The notes beneath the pieces are model-generated. The model saw nothing but the letters and a program-made list of their open reading frames with translations. It did not search any database and was not told the DNA's origin. Below, one piece after another: positions 11,741 to 21,815 of a stretch of DNA of 64,000 bases. The stretch comes from Cryptomeria japonica (lineage: Eukaryota; Streptophyta; Pinopsida; Cupressales; Cupressaceae), in contig NC_081415.1 of assembly GCF_030272615.1 (NCBI RefSeq), positions 189,812,270 to 189,876,269 of the forward strand, given 5' to 3'. The first letter of the stretch is position 1. The number at the start of each line of letters is the position of its first letter. The position numbers were made by a program, and so were the translations under genes.

Positions 11741-12880
11741 AAAATTCAAATGAGTGGATCATTGACAGTGGCTGTTCTCACCATATGACTAGTGATCGGA
11801 GCAAGTTTCTATCCTTAGAGGAGTATGATGGTGGTGTGGTTCGCTTTGGTAATGATGCACCTTGCATGGTCAAAGGTAGAGGGTCCATCTCTTTGAATGG
11901 AAAGAGTAGTGCTGACAATGTGTACTGGGTTGATGGTCTCAGACACAACCTTCTAAGTGTTGCCTAGCTAAATAACATTGGCCTCACTCTACAATTCAAA
12001 AATGGAGTCTGCAGAATCAAAGGAAAAGATGGTAAATTGGTGGCCACAGGTATGCAGACTAAAGGTAACCTATTTTATCTGAATGCAAATATAAGTACAT
12101 GTCTTATGGCTAAGCTTGATGACAGTTGGATATGGCATAGGAGACTGTGCCATGTGAACTTTGATAACATTGTGAAGGCTAGTAAGATCAAGGCAATTAG
12201 AGGGTTGTCGGTGCTGAGCAAACTGGATAATACCTTGTGTAGAGAATGTCAATTGGGGAAAATGTCTTCCTCAACTTTTAAAGGTAAATCTTTCACTACT
12301 GACAACTTGCTTGATCTTGTGCATACTGATTTGTGTGGTCCTATGAAAACTAGAAGTGTGCAGGGTGATAGGTACTTCATGATCCTCACTGATGACTGCT
12401 CAAGAATGATGTGGGTCACATTCTTCAAAGACAAGTCTAAAGCTTTTGGGAAATTCAAAGCTTTCAGAGCATTAGTGGAGAAGGAAAGCGGTAAAAGGAT
12501 CAAGTGTCTCAGAACTGATCAAGGAGGGGAATTCACTTCCGGTGAATTCAACAAGTATTGTGAAGAATTTGGCATCAAGAGCCAACTGTCTGCCCCTCGG
12601 ACTCCATAGCAGAATGGCCTAGTAGAGAGGAATAACCGAACTGTGGTTGAAGCAGCTAGAACCATGTTGATTCAAGGAAAGGTAGCTCACACCTTTTGGA
12701 GAGAAGCAGTGAGAACTGCAGTCTACACTATGAACTGGGTACTCATCAAGAAGGGTAAGGACAAAACTCCTTATGAGTATTGGACCGGTAAGACACCTAT
12801 GGTTAATTACTTTAAGGTATTTGGTAGCAAATGTTACATCAGGGAAAATTTGAAGCTAAATGTGATGAGGGAGTATTTCT
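11741..12880 (+). pseudogene. Element A protease and integrase (broken)
   Basis: The protease motif is WIIDSGCSHHMTSD. A GAG-pre-integrase zinc domain follows (WHRRLCHVNFDNI, then CRECQLGKM). The integrase core keeps all three acidic residues (VHTDLCGPMKT, RTDQGGEFTSG, QNGLVERNNR). A TAG after LSVA replaces the CAG kept by element H at the same position. A TAG after PRTP replaces a glutamine codon kept in element F. The frame shifts near 12840-12880, just before the GKFEAKCDEGVFLGYSTKSK module. Confidence 0.9.
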
Positions 12881-14795
12881 AGGATATTCCACCAAGAGTA
12901 AAGCTTTCAAGTGCTACAAAAATAGGACTCAGAGAATTATGGAAAGCATAAATGTAAGAGTTGATGAATCCTCTGAGAAGACTGAGGAAACCGGCAGTGA
13001 GCAAGTGGTAAATGAACTAGTTGCAACCTTCTGGGAACTGGTTGTCAGTCAACCGAGTACCAGTACTAGTGTTCCTAAACCGGTGAATGCTGATACTGAT
13101 GAAGATGAGGATGAAGAAGAAAAGAAAGAAGAACCAGTTAAGACCATTCCTCGGTATGTCAAGTTGAGTCATGATCCCAAGCAGATCATAGGTGATAAGG
13201 ATGCAGGAATCCTTACCAGAAGAAAGATCAAAGAAAACTCATGTATGATCTCTGAATTTGAGCCTAAGTCATTCAAAGAGGCTCATAAAGATGAAGACTG
13301 GATCAAGGCAATGGAAGAAGAACTTGACTAGATAGAGAAAAATGGTACATGGTCCTTGGTACCCAGACCAGAGCATAAAAATGTCATTGGCACCAAATGG
13401 GTGTTCAAAAATAAGTTGAATGAGGATGGCATAGTGATTAGGAATAAAGCCAGACTGGTATGCAAAGGATATGCTTAAGAAGAAGGTGAAGACTATGGGG
13501 AAACCTTTTCTCCTGTAGCCAGATTGGAAGGAGTTCATATGCTTCTTTCATATGCGGCTTTTAAGAGATTAAAGGTATATCAAATGGCTGTAAAATCTGC
13601 ATTCCTAAATGGTGTACTTGAAGAGGAGGTGTATATTGAGCAACCAGATGGGTTTACCCTATCTGAAGACAATGACATGGTATGTAGGCTAAATAAAGTA
13701 TTATATGGTCTAAAGCAAGCACCTAGGGCATGGTATGAGCGCCTACATTCCCATCTTGTGAAGATTGGATTTGAGAGAACAAGTGAAGATAACAATATCT
13801 ACTTGAAGTCTGAAGGAGATTAGATTCTGATCTGTGAAGTTTTTGTTGATGACATCATCTTTGGTGGAGATGACAAGATGAGTCATGAGTTTGCTGATGA
13901 GATGAAGAAAGAGTTTGAGATGTCACTCATAGGGGAGATTAAGTTCTTCATTGGATTGTAGATCCAGTAGATGGAAGATGGAATCTTCATCACTCAGTCC
14001 AAATATGTCAAAGAGGTGTTGAAGACTTTTGGCATGGAAGACAGCAAATCGGTTGGTACACCAATGGTGACTAGTTGCAAATTGACAAAGGAGGATGATT
14101 CCGCACTAGTTGATGAGAAGGAATACCAGTCAATGATTGGTAAGTTGCATTATGTAGTACATAGTAGACCGGATATCGCACATGTAGTTGGCATCACTAC
14201 AAGGTTCCAGAAGAGTCCAAGAGAATCTCACTTGATTGCAGTCAAGCAGATTCTTAGGTATCTGAAGGGAACAGTTGACTATGGATTATGGTCCCCATAC
14301 AACAATAATTTCAATCTGAAAGTGTTCACAGATGCTGATTGGGCCGGTAATATGGATGATCGAAAGAGCACAACCGGTGGTGCATTCTTTCTCAATGGTA
14401 GACTGGTCTCATGGATGAGTAAAAAGCAGAGTTGTATCTCTTAGTCTATAGTAGAAGTGGAGTATGTTGCAGCTTTCATGAACTGCACTCAGACAATCTG
14501 GATGAAGCATGTACTGGAAGGCTTCAAGATCCCTGTATCCGAACCGATAAGTATATTTTGTGATAACACAAGTGCTATCAATATATCAAAGAATCTGGTT
14601 TTACATTCTAGAACCAAGCATTTTGAGGATAGGTATCATTTCTTGAGGGAAAAGGTTCAGAATAAAGAGATTGCACTGGAGCATGTGTCCAGTAAGGAGC
14701 AGTTAGCAGACATATTCACCAAGCCTCTCCCAAAGACAACATTTGTGCATTTGAGAGGTGAATTAGGGGTATTGCCCCTTCAGGAGGTGAACTAA
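12831..14795 (+). pseudogene. Element A reverse transcriptase and RNase H (broken)
   Basis: Copia RT landmarks are [47 protein letters not shown] and, after a TAG, FVDDIIFGGDD. RNase H landmarks are DADWAGNMDDRKSTTGGAFF, FCDNTSAINISKNLVLHSRT and ADIFTKPLPKTTF. In-frame stops at about 13329, 13479, 13822, 13959 and 13968 are TAG or TAA at positions where glutamine is expected. A further TAG near 14443 falls in the SLST motif. All of this is one frame after the shift near 12860. The untranslated tail 14796-15028 follows. Confidence 0.9.
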
Positions 14796-15028
14796 AAGTG
14801 ATTGTTCCACATCAATCAGGTACTGGAAAGACAAAGTTTTGGTTGATTGATGTGTTGAAGGTTGCTACTCCTCAGGGGAAGTAGTAAGGTGGAACAAGAG
14901 ATGTTTATACCTCCACTTTGGCATTGTTGTCAAATGAAGAGAAGGAGTGAAGCGGAAAAGATATCTGTAGCAAATGGGGAAAAGATGTGAAGCAGAGAAG
15001 ATATCTTTTGTATATTGCCATCAATGCC

Positions 15029-15040
15029 AAAGGGGGAGAT
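15029..15040 (+). other. Element A polypurine tract
   Basis: AAAGGGGGAGAT directly precedes the 3' LTR TGTTGGC. The preceding phrase GCCATCAATGCC is shared with elements C, D, E and F. Confidence 0.9.
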
Positions 15041-16675
15041 TGTTGGCATTATGTGAACCGACATGGCATTATGCAAACTGGCATGAAGACATAATGATAT
15101 TGTATGTTGTCATTGATGTCAATATGAGACATGGTGTGAACTGGCACATGTGATAGGTGAAGAGAGAGGAACCGGCATATGTATGAACCGATTTATATGC
15201 CAAAGTGAAGTGAGATAGTTGTTCAAGGTGAACCGATTTATATGCCAAAGTGAAGTGAGATAGTTGTTCAAGGTGAACCGACATGTAGCTATGGGAACCG
15301 GCACATGGAAGCATTGTATGACTACCGGTTGGTAGGTAGCTTCCACTTTGGGGTTTCTGGCAGGAGTATCTTAAGTTTGTGTGACTCAATCGGTGATTCT
15401 TGTGTGATAAGTTAGTAGTATGATGGAGGATAGATCGTGTTGCCACATAAGCTCTGTGTGTGTGAAGGATCTTGCATGAAGATGACTATTCCTATCTACC
15501 TCAGAAATGTGTGAAGTCTATCAAATGGTGATAACACGTGATGGGTTATCAACTGCCATGAAAATGGTGGATAATGGATGATGGAGAATGTCTTGAGATC
15601 AATTCAAGATTATTGCATTTAATGCAATATGATTCAATGGTCAGGATCGAACCATTTGAATTGCTTAACCTAATAGGTTTAGGGTTTAGGGTTTTTGCCA
15701 CCGACATGTATGTTTCCTATAAGGTTGATGTTGTGTTTCTTTTTGAAGTTGATGGCAAAAGTTGTGAGTGTGTATCCAAGGAAAGTGATACGTGATTCTT
15801 GCCAGACCAAAGGAGAGAAAAGATACCTGCAAAGTGAATGCGTAGAAGGAAAAGAGGAGCCTAAACAGATTTGCATTAGCATTGAGTGTTGTTAACAGAT
15901 TATTGTAATACCTATTGATCTTTAACCACTTCAACAGTTGTAAAATCCCCTAACAGGGTAGCCTTAACTAGCTTGATTCAAAATCCCTTAAATCGGGTGG
16001 TCTTAACCGGCTTGTTTCAAATCCCTTAACCGGGTAACTCGAGGCTAATGAGTTCTGAGAAGCTAGAGAAGCTTAGGAGATCCTTTCAGCTATTGAGTTC
16101 TTGAAATCCTCTGACAAGGTTTAACCCTTAACCGGGTGATCCCTAACAGGATCGGTTCCTACCAGAACCTATTGTACTATCCTTAACCGGACAAGGCTCC
16201 TAATAGAGCGAACTTCTATAGAGTTCAAAAAGTAGCTTGTGGGTATTCATCCCCACCGTGGTTTTTCCCAATTGGGTTTCCACGTGAAAATATGTGTGTC
16301 ATGTGAAATGCTTTTGTCTTGTGATGCTTTGTTTTATCTATTAAGCACATGAAGGTTGTATGTTTTATGCCTGTCTATAAAACATATTAAACTCACTGTT
16401 GTGAAGATCTAATGAATAAGTTTACCTATTTATGCATAAGAGTATAATTATACTGTAGTATTGAGCTAAGAGGAAAGCTTATTGAGTGACCGGTTCATAA
16501 CTGACTGAGCTATACTGGATGTTACCGATTGCACTCTATTTTACTGGTATCCCTGTTTGTCAGTCATTTGGAGTATTTGTTGTCAAACCAGTTTTGGACT
16601 ATATTTGTGTTTGTACTAATTCACCCCCCCCTCTCAGTACCGATTTGGTACTAGTGGTTCATTATTGAGTTATCA
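15041..16675 (+). repeat. Element A 3' LTR
   Basis: It is collinear with 9043-10650. It is slightly longer owing to a private 45-bp tandem duplication (15186-15275), offset by small indels. Differences from the 5' LTR are mainly C/T and G/A changes, many inside CCGG-like words. It carries the same CCACCGTGGTTTTTCCC module (16251-16290) and C tract. Confidence 0.93.
15186..15275 (+). repeat. 45-bp perfect tandem duplication in element A 3' LTR
   Basis: Units 15186-15230 and 15231-15275 both begin AACCGATTTATATGCC and end TTCAAGGTG. The 5' LTR has one copy, so the duplication arose after insertion, or the 5' copy was lost. Confidence 0.9.
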
Positions 16676-16680
16676 ACCTT

Positions 16681-17013
16681 CTACCATCCCATGCCATTCT
16701 TTGTATTTCCTCCCTTCGGCCAAACTGCCTCCCCAAAATATCATGCAGGATGGCAAGAAGGTTACCGAAACCACTAGCAATCCATAAGAGGAAATAAGGG
16801 GAAACTAGCCTGCCAATGATAGGGAACCCTCTAGCCAGTGGAAATTAAGTGAGTTGACCGACCAACCTGTTCAACGAAAAAATAAAAATGGAGCCCGAAA
16901 AGAAAAGACTCCTCTATTGTTTCTTGAATGGTGCACATAACACGAAGTTTATGCAAAAAACTTGGATTTCTCATATTGGATCTGTAGGTTAGTTGACAAA
17001 AAAAGGGTCAACA
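16681..17013 (-). repeat. Element B 5' LTR, distal part
   Basis: This resumes the LTR broken at 9042. It matches left-LTR positions from about 535 onward (shared text CCTCCCTTC, AAACTGCCTCCC, ATCATGCAGGATGG) and ends GGTCAACA like position 1051. The ORF sequence of element E begins immediately after 17013. Confidence 0.85.
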
Positions 17014-17377
17014 AAGCCATTATTAGAATGGTATGAAAATTTTGATGAATCCGACAAAAGAACTTTAGAAGAAGCAACCATAGAGTACTTGAATGAATAT
17101 AGTAAAGCTCTAATTGAACTACTGTCAGTCATATCCAAGAGATTGTATGAAATTTTGGATGCTAGGAGACTAAGGACAAATAAAGAAGATGAGAGATTGA
17201 AAGAATATGTATTAGTTAATTTATGCTCTGTAATTTTTGAGGAGATAAAAAGAATACTTAAGCTAGCTAAGCATGAGTTTAGGAGTAAAACCCGAGTGAA
17301 TAAAATAATGATTGGAAAAGTTGATGAAGTTATGAAGGAAACAAAGAAAGTTTTGAGAATTTTTTTGTTACAAAATC
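17014..17377 (+). pseudogene. Element E ORF, first visible fragment (related to element D ORF3)
   Basis: The product is helical and charged: YSKALIELLSVISKRLYEIL, DARRLRTNKEDERL, KLAKHEFRSKTRVNKIMIGK, VDEVMKETKKVLRIFLLQN. It resembles element D's product at 29082-29582 (YKKFLMEVIDDLPDELFKRL, EARRQ, HIALMVGRVNEVTESIKN). No known domain is recognised. The fragment starts where B's LTR ends and stops where solo LTR S1 begins. Its true start is off-window. An apparent TTG start at 16993 lies inside B's LTR and is not real. Confidence 0.6.
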
Positions 17378-18216
17378 TGTTAGATGCAATGACAGTCCCA
17401 AAGACACTGAGAGGGGGGGATGAACTAGTGTCTAACCAGTTAGTGGAATGATTAAACTTATTTATAACTTTCTAACCCAAATTAATGTACTGATAAGCAA
17501 GTAATAATGCAGTAAAGAGAAATAACAGAGACAACATAAGTGCACACCATAACATAAGATATTTTGGCGAGGAAACCCAGTAAGGGAGAAACGTCGGTGG
17601 GATTTGTGACCCACAATATTTACTCACTGGCCAATATGAATAAATATTACTTGTACAATAGGGGCCTGCACATGTAGGAAGGCCAACAACCTAGAGCTCA
17701 CTTCTCAATAGAAGAGTCTCACTAACTACAAAATGGATAATTAAATCCAATACAATCAACAGTTCAAAATAGCATCTGCAATGCTTGATTCAGTACCAGT
17801 TTAAGCTCTGTTAGAAACCTTAACCAAAACCCTGCCAGTGAATGATATTCACTCACATAATCTATCTGCCTTATTACAAATATATTTTCGCTATCTTCTA
17901 CATAATACCATTACATAATTTTCTCTCCATGCTATATCAAAAATGACCTATAAGATCTCATACATATATGAGTCTTTACAATACATCATGTCGGCTTACA
18001 AATAATTAATTAAATTACAATACAATTCACATAAACAAAATTTGTCTCATGTTGGTCTGAGTGTTGGTATACTTCATTACTGGTGTAATTTGGATGTCGG
18101 TGAATGTGCCTACAGGTGAATGATGTATGTGTTGCCAGTGAACTTGTACAACCTGTTACGGTTGGTTTCCATCAATGACAACATCAACCATTCTCATTGA
18201 GTGTAGAATACCAATA
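17378..18216 (-). repeat. S1: solo copia-type LTR inside element E
   Basis: This 839-bp LTR in minus orientation starts TGTTAGATGC on the plus strand and ends CCAATA, with the final CA mutated to TA. It is flanked by AAATC (17373-17377) and GAATC (18217-18221), a target duplication with one mismatch. It shares its internal modules with S2 and element D: GAGAGGGGGGG near the inner end and GGTGGGATTTGTGACCCA. There is no internal region, so it is an LTR-LTR recombination product. Confidence 0.85.
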
Positions 18217-19380
18217 GAATCATTATGAAGCTGATCCAAAAAAAGGACAAGATGATACTCATCCGGAAACTCAAAACATGCCATCATAGGATAATTCAGA
18301 AGTCGAACATACAATGGATGATACTAATTATGTCCCAAAAGTTCAATGAGAGACAAAAGTTAGAGTTGAGGAGGCTGAAAAAGAAAATGAGGGTAAGTTC
18401 AATGATGATAGTCCTTCAGTTGATGTAGATAACCCTCTGGACCTTGAGAAGGAAGAAAATACTAAGAAAAATGTAGAAAAAGAGAAGGTGGAGGTTAAGG
18501 TTGAAGTTGCAGAGACAATGAAGGGAAAGTAGATAGTGGATGATCTAGAATTTGTACAAGGATTGATTAACCTTGACTCTTTGTCACCAATTTAGAAGCT
18601 TCAGTTAGAATCATTTGCCCAAGCTAAGGCCAGTGAAGATCTCTTAAGATCTCACACATAAGACAATATGTTGTTGACCCTGACATCTGGTATTTTGGAA
18701 AAATTGATGCCCTCATTTCAAAAGGATACTTCAAACACTCTATCTGCGCAGTTAAAAAGTTTAATCAATTCTGTAGATACACATTTTGAGTCCTTTGAGA
18801 AATCCGTTGAGGAGAAAGTGCAGAAGAAATTTGATGCTAAGAGGCTCCAAACTTTGAGTAAGATGATTACAAAAGAGAGAGCCACATTAGGTACTTGTGT
18901 GAAGAATATGCAAGATGCATTGTCCGAAGGGGCAACTTGTACAAATCATGCTTATCACTGTCCAAGTTCACTGAGGACATTGAGAAGAAGTCTTAGGTGC
19001 ATAAGGATCAGCTAGCAAGCATATCTCAGTTGGTTGATCCTCTGATAGTTTCCTTGGGCACTCATGAAAATGAAGTAATATCATTACTTGAGAAAATTAG
19101 AAGCTTGAGCCATGATTGAAAGAGGATAATTAATAGAGTTGGGGAGCTTAGGAGTTTCATCATTCTCGAGTTAGATATTATGCTCAGTGCTCTCAAGGAT
19201 TCTCAAGATGCTTTGGAGAACAATGATTTGGTAGACATAAAGACAACAGAAGCCCAAGATTATCTTTTTTAGTGGTCTCATAACAATTTTGGAGAACTTG
19301 AAGAAGGGCTAGGACAATCACTTGGACACATTAAAGGATTCCTATGCAAACATCTTCAAATTTTTGTGAGTATGTAAAGA
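18217..19380 (+). pseudogene. Element E ORF, second fragment (acidic plus coiled-coil)
   Basis: After S1 the reading resumes with acidic, lysine-rich sequence (VDVDNPLDLEKEENTKKN, EKEKVEVKVEVAETMKGK). A helical region follows (SGILEKLMPSFQKDTSNTL, SVEEKVQKKFDAKRLQTLSK). Stops include TAG and TAA at several places. The order acidic linker then coiled coil parallels element D (28611-29081 then 27789-28610). No enzymatic motif is visible. From 19381 to 19599 there is only untranslated sequence with an extra AAAGGGGGAG near 19464. Confidence 0.5.
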
Positions 19381-19599
19381 CTATGTGTACATGTGTGTAT
19401 AACATTTTTGGCTTGAATTTTTTGTTTTCAGAACCCTACCTTTTCCATTGATGTCAAAGGGGGAGTGTATAGAAGTGAAAAATGTTAATCTTAGGGGGAG
19501 TCTTGATTTTTGGAGTCCAATAGGATTTTTGGTTGTAGTGTATATATTTTGGTTTTGTTCCCACAATTAGTCATTTTTCACTAAGTATTGCCATCAATG

Positions 19600-19613
19600 T
19601 CAAAGGGGGAGAT
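19600..19613 (+). other. Element E polypurine tract
   Basis: TCAAAGGGGGAGAT immediately precedes the LTR start TGTTGGCAGG. It matches the PPTs of the copia elements in the window. Confidence 0.85.
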
Positions 19614-20859
19614 TGTTGGCAGGCGACACTGCATTGGTGTTCAGATGTTGTCATTGATGGCATCTAGAGTTGGATATTCAATCTGCAATTCACAATTCAT
19701 TCATATTGGAAGATCAATTGAGATCCAGTGAGGTCTAGTGAGAAAGAACATAATATCCAGTAGTGTTCAGTGTTTTGGTTGGTGATTTAGTTTTGTTGTA
19801 TTTGGTGTTGAGAATCTCGGAGATGCATTGTGGATGTGTATACGGGTGTGTGGCCTCTGGTGATGAATCTTGTGTAAATTGGAAGATCTAGTAGACAAGA
19901 ATTTGGTTAGAATAGTGTTCATCAACATTAATGTGTGGATATTCATTTTGTGGATCCTGAGGAGTAATTTTGGTGATTATTTGTGTGTTTGAGGGTGTTA
20001 AGTCGACATGTGGGAAGCATGTGGATAATTTGTTTTGGTCTGCATGATTGTTTTTTATCAAATTGAGCCAACTTGGGTAACACTTTTCATTTGTGTGTTA
20101 TGTGTTTTGGGATTGACATGTAAAAGATTTAATTTGATGTTGTGGATATATATGACTGATTGATTTGACTATTTTTGAGATCGGTGGTGGTGTGGAAAGT
20201 GTGTATGATTGATTGTGCGTAATTTCACATGTGCTACCAAAGGATTTGTGCTCCAAAATTTAGCAAAACAATAGAATTGAGCAGTGTTGCAGAACAAAGT
20301 ATTTTGTGCTTAATCAGAACTATTTTTGGCATTTGTAGATGTTGTTTATCAGTTCAGACATTCCAATTATTATATGTAATCATTTTTAAGGTAGTGAGCC
20401 TTTCAGGGTTGTATCCCTCATTGTAATTTGAGTAGTGAGCACTAGGTAGTGTGCATGAATGCATGTGCATTCCCCTCATGTAATATTATTATATTTCTAA
20501 CAAGGTATATTAATATTGTGGGTCTCAATCCCACCATGGTTTTTCCCTTAATCAGATTTCCACATAAAAATATTGGTGTTATGGTGTTGTGGTTATTTTC
20601 TTTGTGTTTTTGCATTCTACTTTTATTCATTTGCATTAAGTGGTTGTTCATGCCCTTTTGGGTTAACCATTGCATAAATTACTTTCATGAGACTATGAAT
20701 TGTTGCAAGGTGTGCACCCTTGGTCTCCTTGTGTTGTGCAGTGCAGCGCTTGGGTTTGTGACATGGCTTAAATGCCTTGTGTGGATTCTATAAGTCTAGT
20801 GGTTGTATCAGGTATTAATAGGTTGATATTTTGGTGCAATGACAACTATAATTCTAACA
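19614..20859 (+). repeat. Element E LTR
   Basis: It starts TGTTGGCAGGCGAC after the PPT and ends ATTCTAACA, directly followed by AG and a PBS. It contains CCACCATGGTTTTTCCC near 20530, the module shared by copia LTRs here. It lacks the TTCACCCCCC tract seen in the others. Having a PPT on one side and a PBS on the other means it is a junction LTR between two element bodies. Confidence 0.75.
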
Positions 20860-21074
20860 AGTGGTATCAGAACCTGTTTCATAGGTTCAAACCCCTTCAC
20901 TTGCGCTGGGGGGGATTGTTTCAAGGTGTGTGCCCTTGGTCTCCTTGTATTGTGTAGCACAACGCTTGGGTTGTGACATGGCTTAACTGCCTCCTATGGA
21001 TTCTATAAGTCTAGTGGTTGTATCGGGCATTAACAGGTCGATATTTTGGTGCAATGACAGTCGTACTTCTAACA
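20701..21074 (+). repeat. 159-bp LTR-end duplication around a PBS
   Basis: Units 20701-20859 and 20916-21074 are homologous over their full 159 bp. Each includes CTTGGTCTCCTTG, GGATTCTATAAGTCTAG and ATTTTGGTGCAATGACA and ends in TCTAACA. They look like the 3' ends of two LTRs after loss of nearly all of the element body between them. Confidence 0.8.
20860..20915 (+). other. PBS and 56-bp leader remnant between two LTR ends
   Basis: TGGTATCAGAAC at 20862-20873 is a near match to the initiator-Met PBS. The following GGTTCAAACCCC resembles a tRNA B-box, though the spacing is too short for a tRNA gene. The stretch separates two 159-bp copies of the LTR end. Confidence 0.6.
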
Positions 21075-21815
21075 TGAATGAGGTATTGGAGATATTTTTG
21101 GTAGGTTTGTTATTGTGTATCTTAATGGTATTATAATTTTTAGTAGGACCAAAGAAGACAATTTCTAGAATATTAAGAAAGTATTTTAGGCATTGAAAGA
21201 ATAAATGTTGTTAATAAATATCAAAAACTATACTTTCATGATGATAAATCAATATTTGGGTTTTGTCATTTTGAGGAAAGCATTGAAGATGGCTCCAAAA
21301 AGAGAGAAATTATTGAGTGGCTAACATCATCAAATATCAAATAAGTGAGATAGTTTTATGGATTGACAATTTTCAAGTTCATCAATAATTTTAGTACCAT
21401 TTACACACCACTAGTAGAAACAAAAGAGTTTGAACTACTAAATCAAAAGGTAATAGAACAACCAATGTTAGCATTACCTAATTTTGATTAAATATTATAG
21501 GTTGATTTTAAATCTAGTGGAAGTGTAATAGGAGTAGTATTGAGTCAAAAAGGAAGAACAATAGCTTATTTTAGTGAGAATTTGAATGATGCCAGGCAGA
21601 GATACCTAGTCTATATCATAGTTCAAGGTGGATAAGTTAAGGAATATTTGAATCAAAGTCATATAAGATGGGTTGATTTTATGAAAAATTACATATGTGT
21701 TGAAATATATGAGTAGCAAATTAAATAAAATTGTAGATATGCTGAGTAGAAGAAGGAACTTGCTGACAATAATGAGTGGTGTAGTAATGGGTTTTGAAGA
21801 TCTCTATGTAAAAGG
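21075..21815 (+). pseudogene. Element J: chromovirus-like gypsy RT/RNase H remnant, left part
   Basis: Read in one frame with stops, the sequence gives NEVLEIFLVGFVIVYLNG, a decayed YLDD region. It continues through a connection region (PLVETKEFELLNQKV, ALPNFD) and an RNase H start (SSGSVIGVVLSQKGRTIAYF, SENLNDARQRYL). It ends SKLNKIVDMLSRRRNLL and GVVMGFEDLYVKG. LSRR followed by GFEDLY is typical of chromovirus pol between RNase H and integrase. It is cut on the left by E and on the right by C, and resumes at 34919. Confidence 0.75.

Larger units (their letters stand above)
9043..16675 (+). mobile_element. Element A: full-length Ty1/copia retrotransposon
   Basis: This 7.6-kb element has LTRs at 9043-10650 and 15041-16675, a PBS complementary to initiator-Met tRNA, gag-pol in copia order (integrase before RT) and a polypurine tract. 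It is flanked by ACCTT at 9038-9042 and 16676-16680. Deleting it joins the flanks into sequence homologous to 520-545 of the sister LTR. Coding is disrupted by about ten stops and one frameshift, and the LTRs have diverged mostly by transitions. It is an old, inactive insertion. Confidence 0.95.
1..17013 (-). mobile_element. Element B: Tat-like Ty3/gypsy retrotransposon, interrupted by element A
   Basis: This gypsy element reads on the minus strand. The right LTR is the 5' LTR (7340-9042 plus 16681-17013). The left LTR is the 3' LTR and is cut by the window start (1-1051). Both LTRs end in GGTCAACA on the plus strand. The internal order from the 5' end is gag, protease, an archaeal-type RNase H-like domain, reverse transcriptase, RNase H and integrase. 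Frames are broken by many stops and several frameshifts, so it is dead. After removing element A and its 5-bp duplication the right LTR is about 2.04 kb. The left LTR must therefore start roughly 1 kb before the window. B appears to sit inside element E, whose ORF resumes at 17014. Confidence 0.88.
17014..21074 (+). mobile_element. Element E: non-autonomous LTR element with coiled-coil ORF (3' part)
   Basis: The visible part has ORF remnants (17014-17377, 18217-19380), a PPT, and a 3' LTR starting at 19614. It has no protease, integrase or RT. Its ORF is related to the 3' half of the coding region of element D. The 5' part, including its 5' LTR, would lie left of element B and outside the window. 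On the right it abuts the chromovirus-like remnant J within RT sequence, so E inserted into J. A target duplication cannot be tested because the left end is missing. Confidence 0.7.

Noticed and set aside
10720-14795. UAG recoding or programmed readthrough as the reason for many in-frame TAGs
   Set aside because: Other copies have CAG or CAA at these positions, frameshifts and active-site losses accompany them, and C-to-T decay of methylated DNA explains them.
16993-17451. 152-codon ORF as one gene
   Set aside because: Its first 21 bases are the end of B's LTR and its last 74 bases are solo LTR S1. Only 17014-17377 belongs to element E.
20860-20915. A tRNA gene suggested by TGGTATCAG and GGTTCAAACCCC
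   Set aside because: The spacing between the boxes is far too short and no cloverleaf can be drawn. The first box is a PBS.
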